5,688 nt of DNA from Patescibacteria group bacterium (GTDB lineage: Bacteria; Patescibacteriota; Minisyncoccia; UBA6257). Both the position numbers and the translations under genes were made by a program. The stretch is from assembly GCA_022705545.1 (NCBI GenBank), contig JAKJEG010000022.1, positions 1 through 5,688 on the forward strand, in the 5' to 3' direction. The notes under the pieces were generated by a model. It worked only from the letters and a program-made list of their open reading frames with translations. It searched no databases and was not told the origin of the DNA. Below are positions 1-5,210 of the stretch, one piece after another. Position 1 is the first letter of the stretch, and every line of letters begins with the position of its first letter.

Positions 1-333
1 CTGAAAATTTAAACGGGTAAAAGTAATATTATTATCTTGACCTATTTTATCAAGAATTGCCAAAGTTTGTTCTGTTTGAGGGTTATCCGGTAAAGCCACC
101 TCCATATTTTCAACTTGAGGCGCTAGAGCATTATAATTTTCAATTAAAGATTGAGTTTTTGCCAAGTATTCCTGAGTGATTCTGATTTTTTCTTCAGTTT
201 CCGCAATTGATTCTTTAAGTATTTGATGCCGATCCAAACTTGGCTGAATAAAATTTAAACCGATAAAAATTATTCCTCCCAAAAGGATAGTGATTGCAAG
301 AATAGCCAGATTTTGTTTAGCAGTTTCTTTCAT
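1..333 (-). CDS. pilO: PilO-like type IV pilus inner-membrane platform protein (3' end cut by window edge)
   Basis: PilO pairs with PilN in the inner membrane and links the cytoplasmic PilM ring to the outer parts of the type IV pilus machine. Only the first 111 codons are visible; the reading frame is still open at base 1. The visible protein has a short cytoplasmic N-terminus (MKETAKQN), one hydrophobic segment at about residues 9-27 (rich in I, L and G), then a charged helical region at about 29-70 that looks coiled-coil. The stretch ALPDNPQTEQTLAILDKIGQ at about 80-99 leads into NITFTRL, which is the usual PilO pattern entering the periplasmic ferredoxin-like domain. The ATG at 333 is 12 bp after the pilN stop, so translation is probably coupled. 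No clear Shine-Dalgarno is present. The family call rests on topology, this motif and the neighbours; sequence identity alone is weak in this family. Confidence 0.85.
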   Translation of the reverse strand, partial: MKETAKQNLAILAITILLGGIIFIGLNFIQPSLDRHQILKESIAETEEKIRITQEYLAKTQSLIENYNALAPQVENMEVALPDNPQTEQTLAILDKIGQDNNITFTRLNFQ

Positions 334-345
334 TTTTAAAAGTTA

Positions 346-999
346 TTAATATTGATTAATTTCTTCTTCATTAAAAATTTGTCCTTGTTGAATTTCCTCT
401 TGGTTTATTCCTTCTGATGGCTGAAGTGAATTAATACCCTCTGATTGAAAGCTCAAACCTTCTTTTTTCAAATAAATATCCAAAGAAAAATCAGAAGTTT
501 GAGTCCTTCTTTCTAAATCTCTTAAAATTACTCCATCAATTAAATTAGTAGAATTTAAAATTTGATTAGCCATCGCACCATACACCGTTTTTGCTAAAAT
601 TTCATTATCTTTCGCCTGACCGCTTAAAGAAACCTTTAAATTATCGCCGGTGAAGGTTAAATAATCATAATAAACATCAGCCGGAGTGATTGATTCCAAC
701 CAATCAAAAAAATAAGAAAAATAAATATGATCAGTTAAAATCTGATTTAAAGTGTCGATTTTTCTTTCCAATTTAATAACTTCCAGCTGTTTATCTATTG
801 GCAATTGATTTTTTAATTCTTCTAATTGATTATCCAACTGAGCTAAACGTTGTTCTTCCCGATTAAGGTAAATTTGTAAAAAGAAATTCAATCCAATTGT
901 CAAAGCAAGTAAAACAATAAAGAAAATTAATAATCCTCTTGGCCAAGCAGACGGCAAGGGTTTTACTTTCAAGGACTCGTATTGATAATTTTCTACCAT
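346..999 (-). CDS. pilN: PilN-like type IV pilus assembly protein
   Basis: PilN is a bitopic inner-membrane protein that binds PilM through its cytoplasmic N-terminus and dimerises with PilO in the periplasm. The 217-residue product has a cytoplasmic N-terminal tail of about 21 residues (with PLPSAWPRG just before the membrane) and one transmembrane segment at about 22-44. A charged coiled-coil follows at about 46-88 (REEQRLAQLDNQLEEL), then a small alpha/beta domain at about 95-180. Its segment TPADVYYDYLTFTGDNLKVS matches the usual 'P..v.l..l...g..l.i.G.a' pattern of PilN. The last ~35 residues are an acidic, Gln-rich tail carrying SEGIN twice (186-190 and 195-199), which looks like a lineage-specific extension. 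It sits 134 bp after pilM and 12 bp before pilO. A purine-rich AGAAAGAGGA lies about 21 bases before the ATG, too far for a normal Shine-Dalgarno, and no in-frame start lies nearer to it. N-terminal residues that contact PilM cannot be judged without an alignment. Confidence 0.88.
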   Translation of the reverse strand: MVENYQYESLKVKPLPSAWPRGLLIFFIVLLALTIGLNFFLQIYLNREEQRLAQLDNQLEELKNQLPIDKQLEVIKLERKIDTLNQILTDHIYFSYFFDWLESITPADVYYDYLTFTGDNLKVSLSGQAKDNEILAKTVYGAMANQILNSTNLIDGVILRDLERRTQTSDFSLDIYLKKEGLSFQSEGINSLQPSEGINQEEIQQGQIFNEEEINQY

Positions 1000-1030
1000 A
1001 TTAAAATTTAATTCTTTATTTCCTCTTTCT

Positions 1031-1059
1031 ATTTTACTAAATTTTTAAAAGTCAAGCAA
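1031..1059 (-). promoter_or_regulatory. Candidate promoter for pilN-pilO
   Basis: Read on the minus strand, TTGCTT (1054-1059) and TAAAAT (1031-1036) are separated by 17 bp. The -10 matches the sigma-70 consensus at 5 of 6 positions, the -35 only at TTG. An overlapping TTGACT (1050-1055) is a better -35 by sequence but lies only 13 bp away. Transcription would begin near 1024, giving a leader of about 25 bases before the pilN ATG. This would let pilN-pilO be expressed apart from pilM. AT-rich DNA makes chance matches common, so this is only a candidate. Confidence 0.35.
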
Positions 1060-1094
1060 GTGGAAAAACTTATTAGCAAAATTTGTCATTCAAT

Positions 1095-1127
1095 TAACGA
1101 CTTGCGCTGTCCAAAAATTGGAAAACT
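1095..1127 (-). repeat. Dispersed 3'-end repeat, copy 1 (after pilM)
   Basis: Read in the pilM direction, this 33-bp stretch begins AGTTTTCCAAT and ends GGACAGCGCAAGTCGTTA. It matches 3049-3080, read in the comF direction, over its whole length with one mismatch and one 1-bp gap. The GACAGCGCAAGT core (1100-1111) begins 22 bases after the pilM stop. It has no strong hairpin of its own (only GAC/GTC pairs inside the core) and no T-tract, so it is not an ordinary intrinsic terminator. Confidence 0.75.
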
Positions 1128-1133
1128 TCTTTA

Positions 1134-2189
1134 TTATAATAATCCTTTTAAGCCAATGGCACAAGCAGGAGTTAAAATTGGAGCCAGTTCTCTAATTATC
1201 GGCGTTATTTCTGCTTGAAAATCAATCATTCCCCACGAAAATGGATCACCAATTGCTACTGGCAAAGATAATCTTTGAGCGCAAAGATCAGAAAAACCAA
1301 TTAAGTTGGCTCCTCCCCCTATCAAAATCACTTTCTCAACCTTCATTTTTTCATTCAAATAATAAGTATTAATTGCTTTTTCTGCTTCCCGAAAAATACT
1401 TTCTAATAGTGGCTGAAGAAGATTCGATAAATTAATTCCTCTTTCAAAATTTAAATTTAATCCATAAGTTTTTTTCAGCTGTTCAGCCCTTAAAGGATTA
1501 ATTGCCAAACCATTAGCCATAACCCGAGTAAAATCTCCTCCCCCAATTTCAAGATCAGAAGTATATCTTAATTTTCCTTCATTCAAAACAGAAATCGAGG
1601 TCATTCGCCCGCCAATATCAATAATTAAAACAGAGCCTTTTTCTTTCATCCCTATCAAACGACTAATGGCTGTAGATTCTAATTCTAAACTTAAAAGATT
1701 TAATTTCGCCAGCTCAGCCGTTTTCATATAACGTTTAATATGTTCAGTTGGAACCGCAATTAATAAAATTTTTAATTCCGGCCCTTCTTCTAACACCTGC
1801 CAATCTAAAGTTGTTTCTTTTAAGGGCATTGGGATGTATTGTTCTGCTTGGTATTTAATTGCTTTGGATAAATCCCGACTAGACATATTTGGCATCTTGA
1901 TCGTTGTCGTAAAACCCAAAAAATTAGGCAAACCAATTAAGGCCTCTTTTGTCTGGATTTTACTTTTTTTTAATAATTCTGTAATTAATAAAGCCGTACT
2001 GTCTTCTAACAATTTTAAATTAGGAGTTTGGACTGCATCATTAACTCTTTCTAAGTGGCCATATTTTTCTAAGATGCCATAACTAGTCATTGAGATCCCC
2101 CTTGCTTTTTTTGATAATTCAACTATTTTAATGGCAGTAGTACCAATATCAATTCCTAAAAAAGTATTTTTAAATAATTTGAAAAACAT
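1134..2189 (-). CDS. pilM: PilM, actin-like ATPase of the type IV pilus assembly platform
   Basis: PilM is a cytoplasmic actin/FtsA-fold protein that binds nucleotide and the PilN N-terminus, connecting the pilus motor side to the PilN-PilO inner-membrane complex. In the 351-residue product from the ATG at 2189, the phosphate-1 loop GIDIGTTAIK is at 12-21 and the phosphate-2 loop IIDIGGRMTSI at 189-199. The adenosine motif VILIGGGANLIGF is at 287-299, and PACAIGL closes the protein as in other PilM proteins. Length is normal for the family. An in-frame TTG at 2219 would add ten residues (YNYIKQKNK after the start), but that region contains a well-spaced -10/-35 pair predicting a transcript start near 2204. 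MFFKLFKNTFLGIDIG is also the usual kind of PilM N-terminus, so I prefer 2189. It is divergent from comF and upstream of pilN. No Shine-Dalgarno is visible. Confidence 0.93.
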   Translation of the reverse strand: MFFKLFKNTFLGIDIGTTAIKIVELSKKARGISMTSYGILEKYGHLERVNDAVQTPNLKLLEDSTALLITELLKKSKIQTKEALIGLPNFLGFTTTIKMPNMSSRDLSKAIKYQAEQYIPMPLKETTLDWQVLEEGPELKILLIAVPTEHIKRYMKTAELAKLNLLSLELESTAISRLIGMKEKGSVLIIDIGGRMTSISVLNEGKLRYTSDLEIGGGDFTRVMANGLAINPLRAEQLKKTYGLNLNFERGINLSNLLQPLLESIFREAEKAINTYYLNEKMKVEKVILIGGGANLIGFSDLCAQRLSLPVAIGDPFSWGMIDFQAEITPIIRELAPILTPACAIGLKGLL

Positions 2190-2206
2190 TTTATTTTTTT
2201 GTTTAA

Positions 2207-2212
2207 TATAAT
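2207..2212 (+). promoter_or_regulatory. comF: Candidate -10 element for comF, overlapping the pilM -10
   Basis: A perfect TATAAT on the plus strand overlaps the minus-strand TATAAT within the 10-bp palindrome TATAATTATA (2207-2216). Transcription would begin near 2219, leaving only about 4 bases before the comF ATG, so the message would be nearly leaderless. No good -35 lies at 16-18 bp. TTGAAA at 2179-2184 is 22 bp from this -10, but 17 bp from an alternative, weaker -10 TTTAAT (2202-2207). Confidence 0.35.
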
Positions 2213-2239
2213 TATACAAAAAATGTTAATTTTTAACAA
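2211..2239 (-). promoter_or_regulatory. pilM: Probable pilM promoter (sigma-70 type)
   Basis: On the minus strand, TTGTTA (2234-2239) and a perfect TATAAT (2211-2216) are separated by exactly 17 bp. The predicted transcription start is about 2204, which gives the ATG at 2189 a leader of about 15 bases and leaves the alternative TTG at 2219 outside the transcript. The -35 box lies within the first codons of comF. Confidence 0.6.
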
Positions 2240-3005
2240 ATCTAATTCTCAGAAAATTCTTTTTTTAAAAGATCAAGCTAAAAATCTAATTTTGGATATT
2301 TTATTTCCTTATCACTGTATCCACTGCTACCAAGAAAGTAAAAATATTCTTTGCTCTGAGTGTTTAAAAATGATTCCTTTACTATCAGAATTTACCTGCC
2401 CTAATTGCCAGAAAACAATGGCTAATTTTTCTCATCACTGTTATCAAAAAAATAATTATTTATCCTCTTTAGGAGCAGCTTCTTTTTATGAAAATGAAAT
2501 TTTAAAAAAAGCAATTTTTGCTTTTAAATATCAACCAATCAAAGAAGCTTATTTACCTTTATCAGAAAAAATGATTCTTTTTTTAAAAAACAGTTCTTTT
2601 TTCAATTATCTTCTTAAGAGCAGCCGGGAGGATCTTGTTGTTGCCCCAATTCCCCTTCATCAAAAAAAAGAAAAGCAAAGAGGGTTTAACCAGTCAGATT
2701 TATTGGCTCAAGAAATTGCCCAAGAATTTTCCCTTTTTTATCAAAAAGATCTTTTAACCAGAATAAAAAATAATTCTCCTCAGGCTAACATCAATAATCC
2801 TTTAGAAAGAAAACAAAATGTCTCAAATATTTTTCAAGTGAACAAAAAATATTTAAAAGAAAATAGTCAAAATAATTTTTTAAAAAGCAAAATCATTCTT
2901 TTAGTTGATGACGTTTTTACTACTGGGGCTACTTTAAACGAAGCCGCCAAAGTATTAAAGCAAAATGGCGCTAAGAAAATAGTTGGTCTAGTATTAGCAA
3001 AATAA
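2223..3005 (+). CDS. comF: ComF family protein (competence-associated zinc-ribbon phosphoribosyltransferase)
   Basis: ComF proteins are cytoplasmic and needed for natural transformation; in characterised systems they act with the single-stranded DNA translocation and processing machinery. From the ATG at 2223 the product has 260 residues, normal for the family. The N-terminus carries the zinc-ribbon cysteines: C32-x2-C35, C44-x2-C47 and C59-x2-C62, followed by HHC at 71-73. The typical segment APIPLHQKKEKQRGFNQS follows at 141-158. The type I PRTase PRPP loop IILLVDDVFTTGAT, with its Asp-Asp pair, ends at 237 near the C-terminus. A TTG at 2199 would add eight residues, but it precedes the candidate -10 and the ATG gives the normal N-terminus, so 2223 is preferred. 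It is divergent from pilM with 33 bp between the starts, which supports a shared DNA-uptake role. No PRTase activity should be assumed; most ComF proteins have no proven enzymatic reaction. Confidence 0.93.
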   Translation: MLIFNKSNSQKILFLKDQAKNLILDILFPYHCIHCYQESKNILCSECLKMIPLLSEFTCPNCQKTMANFSHHCYQKNNYLSSLGAASFYENEILKKAIFAFKYQPIKEAYLPLSEKMILFLKNSSFFNYLLKSSREDLVVAPIPLHQKKEKQRGFNQSDLLAQEIAQEFSLFYQKDLLTRIKNNSPQANINNPLERKQNVSNIFQVNKKYLKENSQNNFLKSKIILLVDDVFTTGATLNEAAKVLKQNGAKKIVGLVLAK

Positions 3006-3048
3006 TTCTAAAATAGATCTCTTTAGATTCACGCCTTTAAAGCAACTC

Positions 3049-3080
3049 AGTTTTCAATATTTGGACAGCGCAAGTCGTTA
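3049..3080 (+). repeat. Dispersed 3'-end repeat, copy 2 (after comF)
   Basis: This is the near-identical partner of 1095-1127, reading AGTTTTCAATATTT and then GGACAGCGCAAGTCGTTA in the comF direction. The 12-bp core (3064-3075) starts 58 bases after the comF stop. On the chromosome the two copies are inverted relative to each other and bracket pilM plus comF. Relative to transcription they point the same way, each behind its own gene. Confidence 0.75.
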
Positions 3081-3102
3081 CTTTCTAACGACTTGCGATG
3101 TC
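3064..3102. terminator. Strong hairpin between convergent comF and aldolase genes; candidate bidirectional terminator
   Basis: The left arm GACAGCGCAAGTCGTTA (3064-3080) and right arm TAACGACTTGCGATGTC (3086-3102) pair at 16 of 17 positions across a 5-base loop, CTTTC. It consists of two head-to-head copies of the dispersed 3'-end repeat. Its place between converging stop codons (3005 and 3133) fits a terminator for both strands. Neither flank carries a clear run of T (plus side GTTAATTAAATTT, minus side GGACAGC then CAAATATT), so intrinsic termination is unproven. It could instead protect RNA 3' ends or be a simple mobile repeat. Confidence 0.55.
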
Positions 3103-3106
3103 GTTA
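3086..3106 (-). repeat. Dispersed 3'-end repeat, copy 3 (after the aldolase gene), self-palindromic
   Basis: Read in the aldolase direction this is TAACGAC, loop ATCGCAA, GTCGTTA: a 7-bp stem with a 7-base loop. The core GACATCGCAAGT (3091-3102) begins 30 bases after the aldolase stop. It has a T where copies 1 and 2 have a G (GACATCG versus GACAGCG). It can fold alone or pair with copy 2 to make the larger 3064-3102 hairpin. Confidence 0.65.
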
Positions 3107-3132
3107 ATTAAATTTAAAAGCCTGAATCCCCT

Positions 3133-3876
3133 TTAACCAAAAATAATTTCTTGGATTTTTTTGCTCATTGATTCTGGATCTTCTTGCTGAAAAATATTTC
3201 GGCCAACCGCTACTCCGTCTAAACCAGCCTTCAGAGATTCTTTCAAGTTGTTTAAAAATTCTTCTTCCGCTAATTTTTCTCCACCGGAAAGCAAAATTTT
3301 TAAAGAAGGGCAATACTTTCTGGCTTTTTTTAATTCTTCTTTTGAGCCGGGATATTTAATTTTTACCATATCAGCGCCTAATTCTAATCCCAATCGGCAG
3401 GCATTAGCCGTAAAATTTTCCCAAGATAATATTTCTTTTGAAACCGGATATAGCCATAAAATTGTTATTAAATTTCTTTCCCTGGCTTCTTCCTGAATTT
3501 TTCCAAACTCTTTAATCATTTCTTTCTCAAATTGACTGCCTAAATAAATAGTATAGCCAACTCCTTTCGCCCCTAATTCTTGGGCGTATTTTACAGAACA
3601 ATCAGCGCTGACCAAAGAATCATTTTCCCGCAAAAAAGGCGATTTACCATTAAGTTTAATAATTAAAGGAACCTTTTTAGAAACGGGAAAAAGTAATTCT
3701 CCTAAACCTTTACGAAGAACCAAACCGGTATAACCATTATTAGCGGCTAATTCCAGAATATTTTCCGGCAAAAGCGAAAAATCATTGAAATCACTAATTC
3801 CATGCTCAAAACCATGGTCATAAGCTAAAATCATTGCTTTTCCGTTTTTTAAAAATGGATTGTTTAATTTTCTCAT
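3133..3876 (-). CDS. Class I fructose-bisphosphate aldolase, archaeal/DhnA (FbaB) type
   Basis: The family reversibly cleaves fructose 1,6-bisphosphate to glyceraldehyde 3-phosphate and dihydroxyacetone phosphate through a lysine Schiff base, in the cytoplasm. The 247-residue TIM-barrel protein shows the N-terminal signature AMILAYDHGFEHG at 14-26, where the conserved Asp and His sit on strand 1. Next come RKGLGEL at 55-61, a strand GVGYTIYLGS at 105-114, and MVKIKYPGS at 170-178 containing the candidate Schiff-base lysine (K172 or K174). The phosphate-binding motifs LLSGGEK (195-201) and GVAVGRNIFQ (221-230) complete the site. Size is typical of the family. The start is 9 bp after the kinase stop, with only a weak GGT before the ATG. 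Related members act on other substrates (LsrF, the aminodehydroquinate-forming ADH synthase, tagatose-bisphosphate-like aldolases), so the substrate is inferred. The absence of long extensions and the kinase partner favour a sugar bisphosphate. Confidence 0.85.
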   Translation of the reverse strand: MRKLNNPFLKNGKAMILAYDHGFEHGISDFNDFSLLPENILELAANNGYTGLVLRKGLGELLFPVSKKVPLIIKLNGKSPFLRENDSLVSADCSVKYAQELGAKGVGYTIYLGSQFEKEMIKEFGKIQEEARERNLITILWLYPVSKEILSWENFTANACRLGLELGADMVKIKYPGSKEELKKARKYCPSLKILLSGGEKLAEEEFLNNLKESLKAGLDGVAVGRNIFQQEDPESMSKKIQEIIFG

Positions 3877-3885
3877 ATTACCAGT

Positions 3886-4926
3886 TTAAAGTTTAATTTT
3901 TTTAATTTTTATCTGGTTTAATTTATTTTTTTGAATATTTTTCCAATCCAAAATCCCGGTTTTTGCTCCTAAAAAATTTACCACCGAAGAAGAATTTATT
4001 AAAGCCAAACGCATTGCTTCTTCAATATTTTTTTCATTAATTACATTTTTTTTAATAAGAAAAGAAGTAAAAGTAGCCGCAAAAGCATCACCAGCACCCG
4101 TAGCATCTGGCTGTTTTAACTCTTTTTCTACTTTTAATGGTTTTTTGATAAATTTTCGGTAATTAACGATTCTTGCAGAATACAGATACTGACCGTCAGA
4201 AACACTCACGCCCTTTTTACCTTTGGTCATTACTACGATACCGTTTATTAAAGAATCTAATTTCTGAAAAATCAAACCTTCTTTTAAATAATCGACATCG
4301 CTTAAATAAGAAGCTTCTTCCTGATTGCAAATAAAAATATCAAAAAGAGATAAAAATTGAGGATAATTTTTCAAAAAAGATAATTCGTATTTTCCCGGAT
4401 TAATAGCCATTTTAATCCCCTGTCTTTTTTTCAATCCCAAAAAGAATTCTAAATTTTTTGGATTTTTTCCTAAAGATCCCAAAAACAGCCATCGGGCATT
4501 GATTTTTTTCACCGGGATTTCTTTAGAAGAAAAAAATTCATTAGCTCCTTTGTAATTTAAAATTGTTCTTTCGCCAAAATCAGTCAATAAAATCACTGAA
4601 TACGCTGTTGGCTTATCACGATCTTCTTGAACCAGATTCAGTTCAATTCCTTCTTTAATCATTTCTCTTTTAATGGTCTCGCCGGAAACATCTTTCCCCA
4701 CTCGAAAAATTGCTCCGGTTTTTAATCCCATTTTTTTAAAAACAACAGCGGTATTCGTTGCTCCGCCACCGGTCATAAAATAAACAGAAGGAACAGTTAT
4801 TTTTGCTCCCAAAGGCAAACAAATTCCTTTTTTGGTTATTAACCGGTCATCTTCAACAATTAAAAAATTTATTCCTTTAAAAAAAGCATCTCGAGTAGCT
4901 GAACCAATTGTTAAAACGTCTAGCAT
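3886..4926 (-). CDS. PfkB/ribokinase-family carbohydrate or nucleoside kinase
   Basis: PfkB-family kinases transfer phosphate from ATP (rarely ADP) to a sugar, sugar phosphate or nucleoside in the cytoplasm. The 346-residue protein has the family fold in order. The N-terminal strand DVLTIGSATRDAFF (3-16) is followed by the substrate-site glycines TGGGATNTA (52-60) and GAIFRVGKDVSG (71-82). The lid-region strand is TAYSVILLTD (107-116), then come NQEEA (201-205) and the family signature DATGAGDAFAA (274-284) with catalytic base D280 and its anion-hole glycines. C-terminal AKTGILDW is typical. A ~25-residue insert after GSATRDAFF (20-48) lengthens the lid. It is the first gene of a tight pair with the aldolase. 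The substrate cannot be told from sequence by eye: fructose 6-phosphate, fructose 1-phosphate, tagatose 6-phosphate, ribose and nucleosides are all possible. The partner aldolase favours a hexose phosphate. No Shine-Dalgarno is visible before the ATG. Confidence 0.87.
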   Translation of the reverse strand: MLDVLTIGSATRDAFFKGINFLIVEDDRLITKKGICLPLGAKITVPSVYFMTGGGATNTAVVFKKMGLKTGAIFRVGKDVSGETIKREMIKEGIELNLVQEDRDKPTAYSVILLTDFGERTILNYKGANEFFSSKEIPVKKINARWLFLGSLGKNPKNLEFFLGLKKRQGIKMAINPGKYELSFLKNYPQFLSLFDIFICNQEEASYLSDVDYLKEGLIFQKLDSLINGIVVMTKGKKGVSVSDGQYLYSARIVNYRKFIKKPLKVEKELKQPDATGAGDAFAATFTSFLIKKNVINEKNIEEAMRLALINSSSVVNFLGAKTGILDWKNIQKNKLNQIKIKKIKL

Positions 4927-5006
4927 ATCGTCTAATTTATTTCTAAGAGAAGATGGTTTATTTTTTTATTAATAATTAAATAATTAATCAATTTTCAATG
5001 AAGGAA

Positions 5007-5020
5007 TCCCCTTTCGGGGA
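5007..5020 (-). repeat. Small hairpin with GAAA tetraloop
   Basis: Read on the minus strand, TCCCC and GGGGA form a perfect 5-bp stem closed by GAAA, a stable tetraloop. It touches the outer end of the left arm of the large inverted repeat and is probably part of that element. It is GC-rich in an AT-rich setting. There is no T-run after it on the minus strand, so it does not look like a terminator. Confidence 0.5.
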
Positions 5021-5104
5021 GATCGCCACGTCGCTACGCTCCTCGCGATGACAGAAAAAAATGTCATTACGAGAAATGAGCAAAACAAATGACGAAGCAA
5101 TCTC
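5019..5104. repeat. Large imperfect inverted repeat of the widespread GAGATTGC...AATGACA type
   Basis: The left arm (5019-5053) starts GAGATCGCCACGTCG and ends TCGCGATGACA. The right arm (5062-5104), read in reverse complement, starts GAGATTGCTTCGTC and ends CTCGTAATGACA. The ends pair well, the middles differ and the right arm is 8 bases longer. The spacer is GAAAAAAA. From memory, this resembles an interspersed repeat found in many unrelated bacterial genomes (GTCATTGCGAG...GAAGCAATCTC), here as a head-to-head pair able to form a cruciform. The local GC content is far above the surroundings. Confidence 0.75.
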
Positions 5105-5116
5105 TACCGCAGGTAG
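5104..5116. repeat. Small hairpin at the right end of the inverted repeat
   Basis: CTACC and GGTAG form a 5-bp stem around GCA, directly after the AATCTC end of the right arm. With the 5007-5020 hairpin it gives each end of the large inverted repeat its own small stem-loop, which suggests the element is larger than its two long arms. Confidence 0.4.
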
Positions 5117-5170
5117 GTACCTTAAATCAATTTTCTATTTTCTATCTTCAGAACCATTTTCCAATTTCTA

Positions 5171-5210
5171 TTAACTCGTTAATTCGTTAACTCGTTAACT
5201 CGTTAACTCA
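5171..5210. repeat. Tandem repeat, five units of TTAACTCG
   Basis: Five consecutive 8-bp units span 5171-5210. Units 1, 3 and 4 are exact, unit 2 has T for C at position 5 (TTAATTCG) and unit 5 ends in A (TTAACTCA). Each junction creates the palindrome GTTAAC or a variant. The array runs directly into the dispersed 3'-end core at 5211. The 8-bp period is not a multiple of three and the stretch lies outside any gene. Confidence 0.9.

Larger units (their letters stand above)
4986..5135. mobile_element. Possible MITE-like insertion with 11-bp flanking direct repeats
   Basis: AATCAATTTTC occurs exactly at 4986-4996 and again at 5125-5135, bracketing 128 bp whose centre is the inverted repeat at 5019-5104. 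This is the layout expected of a small non-autonomous element with a target-site duplication. No coding capacity is present. The direct repeat is AT-rich, and similar strings (TTTTCTATTTTCTATC) lie just beyond the right copy, so chance similarity is a real alternative. Confidence 0.4.

Noticed and set aside
1834..2082. 82-codon open frame on the plus strand inside pilM
   Set aside because: It lies wholly opposite conserved PilM coding sequence, resembles no family I know, and is explained by strand complementarity.
2190..2219. TTG start at 2219 adding ten residues to PilM
   Set aside because: The extension lies under a well-spaced promoter whose predicted transcript begins after it, and the ATG at 2189 gives the usual PilM N-terminus.
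2199..2222. TTG start at 2199 adding eight residues to ComF
   Set aside because: It sits upstream of the candidate -10, and the ATG at 2223 gives a normal N-terminus and length.
3007..3027. TCTAAA/TTTAGA stem just after the comF stop as a terminator
   Set aside because: It is a six-bp AT-rich stem with a 9-base loop and no T-run after it, too weak to call. The 3064-3102 hairpin is a far better candidate.
3104..3313. 69-codon open frame on the minus strand overlapping the aldolase 3' end
   Set aside because: It is out of frame with the conserved aldolase motifs (SGGEK, AVGRNIFQ) and has an Arg- and Phe-rich composition typical of a shadow frame.
3168..3496. Two plus-strand open frames (3168-3359 and 3248-3496) opposite the aldolase gene
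   Set aside because: Both are antisense to conserved aldolase sequence, lack a plausible start context and show no recognisable domain.
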